Origin: Epiperipatus broadwayi
Taxonomy: Eukaryota > Onychophora > Udeonychophora > Euonychophora > Peripatidae
DNA: 64,000 nucleotides
Direction: 5' to 3'
Assembly: GCA_028023455.1 (NCBI GenBank)
Contig: JAQFVV010000181.1
Span: forward strand, 1,184,001 to 1,248,000
The notes beneath the pieces are model-generated. The model was given only the letters and a program-made list of their open reading frames with translations. It was not told where the DNA came from and made no database searches. Both the position numbers and the translations under genes were made by a program. This document shows, in pieces, positions 36,701 to 48,794 of this stretch (the first letter of the stretch is position 1; every line of letters starts with the position of its first letter).

Positions 36701-37820
36701 GAAGCCTGTGAATAATGACCCATTCGCACCTTTGAGATTTATTAATATTTTGATATGTGCCATAGAGTATATAGGTAAACCTATTATAAACCAGTTTTCT
36801 CTCTTTTTATATCAAATGCATATCTAGCATTAGAGTATATGCTAATCTAGGTAAACACGCTATTCTGCATATCTCTGAGCCTAATTACATACTCGATTTA
36901 ACTTTGTATAGATAGATGCCATAGGAGCACTATTATAGTTAGTTATATAACTTTGGCTAGAAAGTTCTGTATGATCTAGCAGACTACATGAGAGCTAGAA
37001 ATTTGGCATATTAAAATAGGCATAAACTCCAATACCACACTACACTTTATTAAACACTTATAATGATAGGTAACATTAATCTCATTAGTTATTTAACGCC
37101 TGCGAGCATAATATTTCATTTTCCCATCATATAACTTTGTATATTTTGATTTATTAGTTGTTATTGTTTTATTAAATTAATAATATTTAAAATTATAACT
37201 CGTTTTCATATTTTATTGTCCGTCAATTCATTTTATCCAACTCTAGATTTAATTGCACATACATCATTATATCTATAAGTAGATTATTCTATTAAATTTC
37301 ATAATTAATCATTGATATTTTAATTAACCACTTAGTCTTATGTGTGTATATCTGACCAAATCAGTGCTAAATTAGTTAATTTACGAGTCTTTTGTTTTAC
37401 GCTAAGTGACTGCCGGACCGAGGTTAAATTAAAGGTCTGTGTAAGTTGAGAAGTGTCATCCATAGGGTATTAGATCATTGAGCAGAGGTGAAAGGATTGA
37501 ATGTTGTTCGGATTCTGGACCCAAGTATCCATATTCGATCAGCTTTAGTGTATTTTGCCTGTGTTCTAGATTTTGTTACATGGAGGTACAATCCTTACCA
37601 TTACATAGTATGCTATAGATAAATAATATTTGTTTTTTTCATAATACAATAATCGGTACTGATGTACTCAGCTACCTATCTTCTATTTTATTTTTAATTT
37701 TAAGTTATATTAGTTTATTTTTAACTGTTTCTTTAAAACACTGCATCTATATCATGAAATAATAATGGGATTTCTAATCGATAAATTTAATATTCAATAT
37801 ACTTTATGTACCTAAAAGTT
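33800..37820. other. Unassigned AT-rich DNA with a small duplication
   Basis: No gene is supported. An imperfect 80-bp tandem duplication around tatattacagatatgtat lies at 34790-34945. A GC-richer patch (35380-35520) and an open 109-codon minus-strand frame (36434-36763) resemble no family I know. Confidence 0.35.
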
Positions 37821-37825
37821 TAAAT

Positions 37826-38250
37826 AAGCATTTATTTTTATATAGCACATGTTTACAATTGTATTACAGTCAAATATCAGCCTTTCAAGCTAATTGTGCA
37901 TACACTTTTGCGAGTGTTAATAATAATAATTGAATACTTTCCTCTCCAATACAAGATATAGTATTTATGCAGGAATAAAATGAATCCACTTATTTCTACA
38001 ACTCAAATGCTTATATATGAGCAAATCTGAAGTACTGGCAAGGAAAGCGTGAGGATGGACCACGCACTTTTAAATTACTATGGTCCATCCTCACACTTTC
38101 CTTGCCAGTACTTCAGATTTGCTCATATATAAGCATTTGAGTTGTAGAAATAAGTGGATTCATTTTATTCCTGCATAAATACTATATCTTGTATTGGAGA
38201 GGAAAGTATTCAATTATTATTATTAACACTGGCAATTAGTTTGAAAGTTT
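37826..38250. repeat. 425-bp palindromic element
   Basis: The arms (about 37882-38063 and 38081-38243) are inverted copies: ctccaatacaagatatagta left, tactatatcttgtattggag right; ggcaaggaaagcgtgaggat left, atcctcacactttccttgcc right. The loop is under 20 bp. The arm sequence is shared with the complex at 23876-25160. No coding capacity. Confidence 0.85.
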
Positions 38251-38672
38251 GTAAATAGTTAAAAAATAAAAAAAATTCTTGTGCATTACAATAAATACTT
38301 TTTTTTTAGAAATAAACTTTGTGTTTTTCATTGATATTGTTAAAATGTTTTTATTTGAAAAATACTTTTTTTTTTTTGTTTATTTAAATTGATTGATTTT
38401 TTTTTGTTTATTTAAATTGATTGATTTTTTTTTGTTAAATAAGTAAAAATAAACCTTATATTCTTCATTTAGACTTTGAATAATCTATGATGGAAAAAAA
38501 AAAAACTAAGAGGGATATTAGAGGAATTTTGCATTATCCATTCATGTCATGGTTGTCAAATTATTCAGTCCATATAAAGCAATGATGCCTTTTTTTTATT
38601 TATGTGAAGTAAAAAGAAAATGACGATCAGGATGGTAAAAAGCCAAATAGATAAGAAATGTTTCATCTTTTA

Positions 38673-39228
<556 letters not shown>

Positions 39229-39299
39229 TTGAAGTCAGTCAGTTCATTTTTCTTTGGCATGTTTTATTTGTAATTACATTGAATATAGCTCACAATTAT

Positions 39300-41373
39300 T
39301 AAAAATCGAGAACACTTACTACTGACCATATTTCCCCCCAACCCTCTCACTTTTTAAAAACCAAACAAGAAATTTAATAATATAATAAATCCCTTCTCCA
39401 AAGATTAGTCAAAGCAGTGTTTAAAGATTCAACTAAAGACAAAATAGAAAGTAGATAGATAGTATATCGATATTTAATAATATACTATAGAAAAAAAATT
39501 CTATAGCACATTATAATATTATGAATAAAAATATTAAAATTTTAAATTTAAATACTGCTTACTTTAATAAGATTTTAGAGTTTGTTTTATTTTCACAGAT
39601 TTATTAATGTTTGCATTGCTGTAAAAATGGAACATTTTTCAAATTTGAATAACTCAAACATAATCTTGATTAGTTTTATTTTTTATCAATTTCATTAATG
39701 AAAATAATTTTCGTAAAGAAAAAAAGAGTATAAGCTTTAAAAAAATGAACAATTATAAACAATAATTACAGAGTTCTGAATTAATCCTCAAAACTAGACA
39801 AGTATGAAATGTCTATTTACAGTCTGAATGTGGAGCACTTTTTTTTTTTTTTTAATTAGGAAACACTGATTTTGAATTTTTGTTATAATTTTTTTTCTTG
39901 TGATTATAAACAAAAACTGTATTATGATTACAATATTATAATATCTAGTTTTACTTTATATTTTTATTATCAGAATTTCATATACCAAATAAATATATTA
40001 ATGGGTCATAAGTTAGGGATCCTTGAGCTGAGCTCCCCAATAGTCATTAAAAGAAGAGTATTAACAGAGAATAAATTCCTCAGAAAGCATCTCAAATGTT
40101 GGGGATATTTTCTCTTACATTTTTATCATCCTATTTATCACATTGTGCAATAACAAATATGAAATTAAATCAATTTTACATATTACATTGAGGATTGAAA
40201 ATAAACTTTACTAAAAATAAAAGGCTTTGAACAAATATTTAAAAAAGACAATTTTTAATCAAGACAGTTAGTTGCAGCTGCAGTAAATGAAATAAAATAA
40301 TTAAAAAAATTAAAATGACTTTGTTTAAATAGAAAAGCATTTAAGAATTATTTCTTTCCATTTATTTAATTCTCTTAATTCTAAAATAAATAAAAAATTA
40401 AGTGACATTAGGAATAATGTAATAAAAGTAAAATGAATACATTGGAGCCAAGACTTATATATTATCATAAAAAATTAATTTAAATGGAGATGGGTTGAAT
40501 ACATATCAAGAACAAATGATAAATCAATCAGAGCAATTCTTAGCTTAGCATCAAAAACAATACCGTAAAAATGAAGAAATAATACAAAATCAGTAAAGGC
40601 TGGAAATAGATTTTTATGAAGAACAATGGAATGACGAACTATGTTGAATCTTACTACATGACCAAGTATGTGTTATTCAAAGAAAAATATAAAGAAAGAA
40701 ACAAAAAAAACATTAAAATTTATAAATTTTATGATATTCAAGGAATCATTTTACCTTATCTGAGTACTATTTGTTATCACATTTAAAAAAAATATGTAGA
40801 ATTCACAAATAACAATACATCAGTGGCCATTTTTTTGAATTTGATATGCAGTATTTTGTGCAATAAAATATTTTCGGAGCATAATATTAAAAATTTTACA
40901 AAATTTTAGAACATATTAAAAGTTGAACCAATTAGACAATCCTAACTTCTGGAGACCACTATTATATTTCTATGAGACAAAAAAGTTATTGAAAATAAAT
41001 ATCACAGAACATATTTAATAGCAACAAAAATCAGACATTTCAGTATTTACATTACTTTAAAAATAAAAATATGAGTTTTTAATTTCTTATTCTTATTTCT
41101 ACAGTGAATATATGAGTAAATGCAGACAGTAAAATATATGTAAATGTGTCCTCAATTTCTTATTAATATCTATATTATTTTTTAAAATTTTATTTATAAT
41201 ATAATCTTAATTTATATATAACACATATAAAAAGCATCTGCATTGTAAAGTCCAATACACTTGCAATATTTATAAACAATACATATTCAATTCTAATCAA
41301 TGTTTATAAACAAAACATGAGTTATTACCATTAAGTCAAATAATTTTTAACTTTTGGGAAATATATATATATT
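39300..41373. other. Unassigned AT-rich DNA
   Basis: No coding, RNA or terminal-repeat structure is supported. Confidence 0.3.
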
Positions 41374-41692
41374 CTAGCATGTGTGTGGCGCAACTGTTCC
41401 CAAAAGCTATTAATATAAAATAGATAACTAAAAACAATCGAGCTGAACGCTTTCAAAGGATCTTGCCTTCATAATCATAGCTTGCTCACGAGACAAGGAT
41501 GCCATAAATAGGAAGAACACATGCTATGCTTTATTGAAGAAATGGAATTGGCATATTTGCATATCATTAAACGTAGTAGCAAGCTATGATTATGAAGGCT
41601 AGATCCTTTGAAAGCACTCGGCTCGATTGTCTTTAGTTATCTATTTTATATTAATAGCTTTTGGAACAGTTGCGCCGCACACGCGCTAGAAT
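41374..41692. repeat. Fold-back element of the GAAAGCGCT family
   Basis: Inverted arms 41374-41486 and 41579-41692: ttctagcatgtgtgtggcgc left, gcgccgcacacgcgctagaa right; tcataatcatagcttgct left, agcaagctatgattatga right. Each arm holds the motif ATGATTATGAAGG...CCTTTGAAAGC. The loop (atgccataaataggaag) matches the start of the single-sided copy at 31345. Confidence 0.8.
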
Positions 41693-43930
41693 GAGTCATT
41701 ACCATATATGGTATATATATTTTTATTTTAAGTAATAAACTTTATTAAACAAACATTTAAATATGTACAGGAAATATTTACAAATTAGTTTTGATTCACT
41801 TTATCCTTTACACCAAATTTACCAATCCTGTCCCCAAAGCACCACAATGCAAATCTATAAGACTCATTGTTGAAATGTCAATATCATTTTCTTATTAAAT
41901 CCTAGAGTTAGGCCTTACATATCGTATTCCTAGTTAAAAGCATTTCTTCTCTCTCTCTCTCGAATCTTTATTTTACCACTCTACATACTTTTACTGTCTT
42001 ATTTCTCTTTGTGTTTTTTTACTCCTACATTTCAAGTCATGGCAGTCCTTCCCCATACAACTTCCATAACCTTCTTCAGCCAGTATTTCAAATACCTAGC
42101 AAAATAGTCTGTCCCAATCATTGTCAAGTTTCTTCAACCAATTAAACTTTTTATTATCAAAGATTAAAGAACACCGGAGTGTTCATATAGTTTTCAATGC
42201 ATGTATTATCACCATTGCGTTATGAGGTTTGAATTTTATTATATTTTGTTTCAGTAGTATTTTAAGATTTATCATTGGGGTGTGTATTTGTATGTGAGGG
42301 GGCTTGGAATAAAATATAATGTACTTCATGACTCCACTGTATTGAGAACATTTTTGCGTAGAGTTATTTTTTTAATAAATCAAATTATTTTGCCATTTTT
42401 AAAAAAATTAAATAGTGAATTAACAAATGGTTATATTATTTAATTATGAGATAAAATCATTAAAGTTTGTAAGTAGTATAACTGAATTAAGTTAGAAATC
42501 CATGGCTTCTAGTTAATTTTAATTGTTGTTATTATTATTATTTGGTAAACATATTGGAATTTTTTAATTTAAAAAAACCCATCATGATTAGTTAGTTTAT
42601 TGTGTGAGGGTAAGAGTGTTATATATATACACACACATACATGTATCATTGTAAATACAAACCAATGATAGCAAATTTCAGCAATTTTACCTATATTTAG
42701 AAACACAAAATCTGGATCAAGAAACATAGGTAAAACGTAATCTCTTACTTAGAAAGCTGAAAATTAATAATTATATTGATTTCAAGACTATTTTAAACAG
42801 GAAGAGGAAATTTAAATAAGCTTAGATCTTAAAAGCTATTAAACAAACATATTTCATGTTCTTATATACAAAGCACAATTAATACATAATCAATTCACAC
42901 TTTGAAAAAATTCCTAACGTAATTATATAAATCAATGATTATACCACTAATTAAAACTCAAATACAGAAAAAGACAACAAGACAATATTAGAAAATTTCA
43001 ACAGCACCACCTATATTTAGAAATACAAAGTATGACTCAAATAACGTAGATAAAAGGTAACCGCTTACCTATTATATATCCACGTTTATATAAATGTGTA
43101 CTATTTTCTTTTAAATTTATGAATCCGAATTGTAATAAAACTATTTTTGAGATTTGTTTTGAATTTGCATTAAAATTACTTTTAAAAATACTGCTTAAGG
43201 CAACATTTCACATCAGAAAAAATTATTTAGAAAAACTGTGACATAAATGTGGATATTGCTGGATCTAATTCTTCCTGCAGCAATGTGATTAGATTTTAGT
43301 TATAGGTTTTAAAATTATATTTAGAAAAAAATATTTCAATGGAAATAAGAAAAAATATTGGCTATTCTGAAACATATAAATTTAATATATATATATGTGT
43401 GTGTGTGTGTAGTTATACAACACCCGACAACATATACAATTGAATAATTGATTAATCAATTATTTGCCTAGAAACTTTAGAGATTAGTAGAAGTAATTAT
43501 TTTATATATACAGACATTATTACTTTATATATATTATTTTAATTGTATTACTTGTGCCATTTTTTTATACACATAATATCAAATTTATTATACTTTAGTG
43601 ACTCGTGTTCTTATCTTACAACCAATATTGTCTTATATTAATTATGAGTTTTGCTCAAACATATTGTAATGGAAATTATAGTAATGACAACTTTAAAGAT
43701 GCAACAATAGGAAGAAAAGGAGTACACTTGTAAATATACACCTGTCTGTAATCTTAAGCAAAAAATGTGTAACTGCTTTAAAAAATATTACTAAACAAAT
43801 GATGACTATTTGACTTATGTGTTTTATATCTACAATTCAACTTTAATTAGAGCTCCAATATATTCTAGCTCAACTGTTTATATTAATCAATAAAGTCACA
43901 TCAACCATTTGCCAGGTCTCACACTAATAT
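41693..43930. other. Unassigned AT-rich DNA with a 75-bp direct repeat
   Basis: Segments at 42672-42750 and 42998-43072 share 'cacctatatttagaaataca' and 'cttacctat'-like ends. Short (TG)n and (TA)n tracts occur at 43395 and 43927. No gene is supported. Confidence 0.35.
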
Positions 43931-43939
43931 ATATATATA

Positions 43940-44284
43940 TATATATATATGGTATAAATTTGGATTTCAGTCAAAAATATATTTTAAATTTCGGATCGAA
44001 ATATGTTGGTGGTGGATGGAAAGATTGTAATCTTGAATTGAATTCTGCAATAGAACATTCATTTAGTGTGATGCGAATATTTGTAATAACATTGTTAAAG
44101 AAGTTAAAAATAAAAACTTTAAATATAATAGGAATGATAAATGGTTAAGTCAAATTAATAAATTTAAAAGTTTCCTATTAAATAATGACTTAGTGTGTTT
44201 AAAGGAGGACAAGGGCCTTCGTATGTGTTTGTTTACAAGAGCGAAATATAATGAAAAAATTATGGATCAAATGAAAAAGGGTAC
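43940..44284 (+). pseudogene. Penelope-like element, N-terminal coding fragment
   Basis: Plus-strand traces LNFGSKYVGGGWKDCNLELN, then (shifted) KWLSQINKFKSFLLNNDLVC, LKEDKGLRMCLFTRAKYNEK and IMDQMKKG resemble the region upstream of the reverse transcriptase of PLEs, whose 'xxDKGxxxxxxxxxxYxxKM' block precedes RT motif 1. The trace is cut at 44284 by a 2051-bp insertion and resumes at 46337 as YLKKLKFQNSEI leading into the long frame. At least one frameshift is present within the fragment, and the joined junction is also out of frame. Confidence 0.65.
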
Positions 44285-44547
44285 TTGTGTATAATTCAAC
44301 CGATGACGTTTTTGACTTAACAAATTCCCTTCCGGTAGAGATCGACGTTTGTTGCATGACAACGTCATCATGGTAACCAAGTGACTGGCGTGATTAATCC
44401 ATCAGAGAGTCAATTTTTTTTTTTTCACCCGCGAGATTTAAAATTCGTAGAGAGGTTTGGGAAATTTTTTGATTTTTTCTGTCTATTGCGATTTTGCTAT
44501 CCACGGCATCACAGTTACTTTTTTGAGCTGTTAATTTGGGTAAAGTG

Positions 44548-45880
44548 TTTTATTTATCTGTTTATTTTAAATTTACAAAAATTTTTTGTTAATATTTCTA
44601 CAATTATCAAACTTACATTGAATTATTCTCCGGTAGAGTGTTTTTTATTTATCTGTTTATTTTAAATTTACAAAAATTTTTAGTTAATATTTCTACAATT
44701 CTGAAACTTACGTTTAATGTGTAAATAATTTATTCTCCGGTAAAGTGTTTTTTATTTATCTGTTTATTTTAAATTTACAAAAATTTTTAGTTAATATTTC
44801 TACAATTCTGAAACTTACGTTTAATGTGTAAATAATTTATTCTCCGTGTTTTTTATTTATCTGTTTATTTTAAATTTACAAAAATTTTTAGTTAATATTT
44901 CTACAATTCTGAAACTTGTTTAATGTGTAAATAATTTATTCTCCGTGTTTTTTATTTATCTGTTTATTTTTAAATTTACAAAAATTTTTAGTTAATATTT
45001 CTACAATTCTGAAACTTACGTTTAATGTGTAAATAATTTTCAATAATTTTTTAAAACAAATTTGGAATATACATTACCAAATGTGATAACAAAAACGCCA
45101 TTAATGCCAGATTCGCATTAATTCGGGTAAAGTGTTTTATTTATTTTAAATTTACAAAAACTTTTTGTTAATATTTCTACATTACGTTTTTAATGTGTAA
45201 ATAATTTGAAATAATTTTTTAAATCAATTTTGTGCAGTATGCAGTACGTTTTAAAAATTACCAAATGCATATAAAAGTGCGGCATTTTCTGGACGCCATT
45301 AATACCAGATTTGCATTAGATCGCGTCTTTTTTATTTAGATGTTTATTTAAAATTTACAAAAAGTTTTTGTTAATATTTCTACAATTCTCAAACTTATTT
45401 ACAAAAAATATTTGTTAATATTTCTACAATTCTCAAACTTACATTGAATTACGTTTAATGTGTAAATAATTTTCAATAATTTTTTAAAACAAATTTGGGA
45501 ATATACATTACCAATGCACATGTGATAACATGGACACCATTAATGCCAAATTCGGGTAAAGTGTTTTATTTGTTTATTTTAAATTTACAAAAACTTTTTG
45601 TTAATATTTCTACATTATGTTTTTAATGTGTAAATAATTTGAAATAATTTTTTAAATCAATTTTGCAATATGCAGTATGTTTTTAAAATTATCAAATGCA
45701 TGTAAAAGTGCGGCGCCATTAATACCACATTTGCATTAGATCGCATCTTTTTTATTTAGGTGTTTATTTAAAATTTACAAAAAGTTTTTGTTAATATTTC
45801 TACAATTCTCAAACTTATTTACCAAAAATATTAGTTAATATTTCTACAATTCTCAAACTTACATTGAATTACGTTTTAAT
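44548..45880. repeat. Two-level tandem repeats inside the TIR element
   Basis: First array: about 100-bp units starting gtgttttttatttatctg at 44638, 44744, 44847 and 44945. Second level: a unit of about 432 bp with gggtaaagtgttttattt at 45124 and 45556 and 'aaaagtgcggc' at 45271 and 45702. All share ttaatatttctacaattct. Confidence 0.75.
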
Positions 45881-46136
45881 TTTATTTTTAATTTCTGAAT
45901 TATATCATACAGCTATGAGAGTAATACAATGTCTGATATACGTGTATGCCGGGCCTGCGGCCCGACAAAAACATCCGGAGGCCCCCCCGCCAATTCCAGC
46001 ACTACGCGCTGCTGTATTTTAAAATTGAGAATAATATTTTGACGCATGCATGTACATTTTTTTTTTTTTTTTAGTATTTGCCGGACCTGCGTCAGATATT
46101 TTTCATTTTTGAATATTTTTTAGCATGTGACTTGGA

Positions 46137-46328
46137 TAATTCAACCGATGACGTATTACCCTGAAGGCATATCACTCTAATCTTGCGATTTTTAACGTAC
46201 CGTGTTCACGTGATCTGCGGACACATTTTAGCGATTACATGTATCCGCAGATCACTTGGAGACGTTATCTTAAAAATCACAAGATTAGAGTGATATGCCT
46301 TCAGGGTAATACGTCATCGGTTGTATTA
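46137..46328. mobile_element. MITE related to 8716-8934
   Basis: Arms of about 55 bp (ataattcaaccgatgacgta and attaccctgaaggcatatca left; inverse at right) enclose an 80-bp core with a second short inverted pair (gatctgcggacac and tatccgcagatca). It shares the inner TIR with the element at 8716 but has a different outer end. Confidence 0.7.
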
Positions 46329-46393
46329 TACACAAGTACCTGAAAAAGCTTAAATTTCAAAATAGTGAAATAATAAATATTGATACATCTCGC

Positions 46394-47929
46394 ATGAAAT
46401 TTATAAATGAAATTTTAAAAAAAGCTAAGAATAAAGCTATTGATAGTCATACATATTATAACTTATATCCATCATCTGCTATTTGCCCTAGGATATTTTC
46501 GAATATAAAGCTACATAAAGAAAATTATCCATTGAGATTGATGGTTGATTTTGGTGGTGCATATTATTATCAAACATGTAGATATATTGAATTATTACTT
46601 CAAGATATTTTAGGTTTTGGAGAATATACTATTTCATCATCGTTTGATTTTGTAGATAAAATTAAGAATATAAATATAGATTTACATGACACAATTTGTA
46701 CTTTTGATATAAATGAAATGTATGGATCAATAGATAGAATAGAGTCAATTAATATTATTTATAATGCTCTTGTTTCAAAAAACGTAAAGTCTGATATTAT
46801 AAATTTTATTATAAAAGTATTGCAGTTTATTGATAAAAATATTTATGTTAATTTTAATAATGAATATTATAAAATGAATTTTGGTTGGCCAATGGGTCTT
46901 CCTGCTGTTGCTCAAATTTGTAATTTTGTTATATCAACATATGAAAGTAAAATTTTAAAACAATTGAAATATCAAGAAATTAAAGTATATCATAGATATG
47001 TGGATGATGTTTTTATTTGTGGAAAACAAGAATTAATAGTCAATTTATTTAATGAATTAAATGAGATTAAGAATATAAAATGGGTTATAACTAAAGAGAA
47101 ATACAATTCCATAAAATTCTTGGATATTCAAGTTACTCTTAATGATTACAGTTTGGATTATCTTATGTTAATTAAACCAATTGAAACTAGAGGTTTTATT
47201 CCATATGAATCACATGTACCTATGTGTCATAAGCTGTCTGGATTGAAATCATTCTTATTTCAAAATGAAAAATTATGCAAATATTCTAGTGATAAAATTA
47301 AAAATGTACATTTATTTGTTAATGACTTGTTGAAAATTGGTTATTATAAAAATGCAATTGCTAATATTATTAAAGGATTTAAAAGAAATCAACACTATAA
47401 TAAAATTAAAAATAAAAATATCAAAATGAAATGGATTTCAATGCCATTTATATCAGATGAGCAGGTCAAGTTTATTAGGAAAATTTATAATGGTTTGTGT
47501 CATATTGCTTTTTTCTCTACAAATAACATAAATAGATTGCTTAATAATTCTAAAATTCAAAATTCAAAGTTTAATCAAAATTCTATTATATATAGATTGA
47601 TATGTGGATGCGGCGTACAATACATTGGTGAATCTAAGTGTACATTTGAGAAGAGAATAAAAGAACATATGCTTTTATATAATAGAATTCAAAAAGAGAA
47701 TCAATATGGAACAGATGTAAATAAACCTTCATCATCTGTTATATTTGATCATAATAAATCTTGTCAATATGGATTTAAATTTGATTATAAAAATATGAAA
47801 ATTATTCAAATTGAACGTTGTCATAATAAACGTAAAATAAAAGAAGCTATGTTGATTTCAAGAAATCGTCAAATGTTAATGAATCGCCAGTCATCAAATG
47901 TTAAGATAACAGTATTGTGGGAAATCTGA
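46394..47929 (+). CDS. Penelope-like retroelement reverse transcriptase with GIY-YIG endonuclease
   Basis: A 511-codon open frame from the ATG at 46394. It is open upstream to 46337 (YLKKLKFQ), so the true protein was longer and this ATG is internal to the original gene. RT features: TFDINEMYGSI (residues 103-113, catalytic Asp 105), GWPMGLPAVAQICNF (164-178), YVDD (202-205) and KFLDIQ (241-246). The C-terminal GIY-YIG nuclease follows: IIYRL at 398-402 (the first Gly replaced by Ile), CGC at 404-406, YIGES at 410-414, Arg421, His425, Glu484 and Asn497. PLEs use this pair for target-primed reverse transcription, probably in the nucleus. The intact frame suggests relatively recent activity, but the N-terminal part is split by the insertion at 44285-46335. 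AT-rich codon use matches the surroundings. Confidence 0.93.
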   Translation: MKFINEILKKAKNKAIDSHTYYNLYPSSAICPRIFSNIKLHKENYPLRLMVDFGGAYYYQTCRYIELLLQDILGFGEYTISSSFDFVDKIKNINIDLHDTICTFDINEMYGSIDRIESINIIYNALVSKNVKSDIINFIIKVLQFIDKNIYVNFNNEYYKMNFGWPMGLPAVAQICNFVISTYESKILKQLKYQEIKVYHRYVDDVFICGKQELIVNLFNELNEIKNIKWVITKEKYNSIKFLDIQVTLNDYSLDYLMLIKPIETRGFIPYESHVPMCHKLSGLKSFLFQNEKLCKYSSDKIKNVHLFVNDLLKIGYYKNAIANIIKGFKRNQHYNKIKNKNIKMKWISMPFISDEQVKFIRKIYNGLCHIAFFSTNNINRLLNNSKIQNSKFNQNSIIYRLICGCGVQYIGESKCTFEKRIKEHMLLYNRIQKENQYGTDVNKPSSSVIFDHNKSCQYGFKFDYKNMKIIQIERCHNKRKIKEAMLISRNRQMLMNRQSSNVKITVLWEI

Positions 47930-47986
47930 ATTGAACTATGGGTATTGTTAAGGGTTGTCTCGTTTTGATTATTCAACGTTATATAG

Positions 47987-48017
47987 TTGATAAAGACTAC
48001 TAAGTGTATAGTCGAAA
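47987..48017 (+). ncRNA. Hammerhead-like hairpin in the PLE 3' region
   Basis: TTGATAA (47987-47993), one base, then GACTA (47995-47999) pairing with TAGTC (48009-48013), then GAAAG. Two core positions differ from the canonical heptamer CTGATGA (C3 and G8). Equivalent hairpins end the two other PLE copies (48427-48451 minus; 50258-50285 plus). Confidence 0.4.
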
Positions 48018-48142
48018 GTACTTCTAAAAGAATATAATTTATATAAATTGTACTGTATTTTGATATATATATTGATTTGTATATTACATATATTGTGAAA
48101 CGAATACAGATATCAAACTTTATTTATTATATATATATATAT

Positions 48143-48252
48143 TGCATTACAATCCGATATTTCGACGGACTAGCAACCGTCATTATCAAGGTTAACTTTT
48201 GAAGAATAATCGTTAGATCTCAAAGAATAACATGATATCGGATTGTAATGCA
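48143..48252 (-). ncRNA. Hammerhead ribozyme-like element (type III layout)
   Basis: Minus-strand order: an 18-base stem III strand (48252-48235, TGCATTACAATCCGATAT), C at 48234 in the UH cleavage position, a loosely paired stem I region (GTTA at 48231-48228 with TAAC at 48196-48193), TTGATAA (48189-48183), stem II GACGG/CCGTC (within 48181-48164), GAAA (48163-48160), and the matching stem III strand down to 48143. Differences from canonical: U at position 3, A at position 8 and an extra U before stem II. The layout is that of a type III hammerhead; activity is unproven. Confidence 0.45.
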
Positions 48253-48369
48253 AAAATAATACACGGTTCATACCCAAAAATATTGTATTATCTACATCAT
48301 ATAACCCTGAAAACATTAAATATAATATATATATATATATAATCTTATAATTAAATATTTATAAATACA

Positions 48370-48792
48370 GTAATTAGATATATGTAAAGTATAACTTAAA
48401 ATTTTTTATCCACTTAGGAGCGCTTTAGACTATCTTCATAGTCTTTGTCAACTAACATTTTGAAAGGTTAATCTTCCAATAATTCCGTGATCTTAACATT
48501 TGCTGCCTGTCTGTTAATCAAGACTTGTTTGTATTTGTATATTAACATAGCTTCCTTTATTTTCCTTTTGTTGTTATTTTTTTCAATTTGCAATATTTTT
48601 ACATTATTGTAATTGAAGTTAAAACCATAACATGACTTATTATGGTCATAAAAAAATGGATGCCGAAACTTTATTATTTACTTTGCAATTTTGTTTCACT
48701 TTCTGAACCCTTTTTAATAACAGCAAGTGCTCTTTAGTTCTTTTTTCCAACATGCATCTCAATTCCCCTATATATACGCTACCACACCTACA
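48370..48792 (-). pseudogene. PLE 3' end, copy 2a (GIY-YIG remnant)
   Basis: The minus strand reads CRCGSVYIGELRCMLEKRTK then EHLLLLKRVQKVKQ, the GIY-YIG core (YIG, Arg, Glu-His). After frameshifts it gives the C-terminal helix region (KENKGSYVNIQIQTS-like) and the 3' hairpin at 48427-48451 (TTGACAA, AGACTAT/ATAGTCT, AAAG). The 5' side is cut by Tigger copy 2 at 48793. It is a different, more diverged PLE than the intact copy at 46394. Confidence 0.75.
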
Positions 48793-48794
48793 TA

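Larger units (their letters stand above)
44285..46335. mobile_element. 2.05-kb TIR element inserted in the PLE coding region
   Basis: It begins TTGTGTATAATTCAACCGAT (continuing GACG) and ends with its inverted copy, with one mismatch in 24. GTAC is repeated on both sides (44281-44284 and 46336-46339), consistent with a 4-bp target duplication. It has no transposase frame. The interior is largely tandem repeats (44548-45880), a GC-rich patch (45940-46010) and, at its right end, a complete smaller MITE (46137-46328) whose right terminal repeat coincides with that of the large element. The superfamily is unknown. Confidence 0.75.

Noticed and set aside
36434-36763. 109-codon minus-strand frame
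   Set aside because: No family resemblance, no composition or context support, and an overlapping open frame on the other strand.
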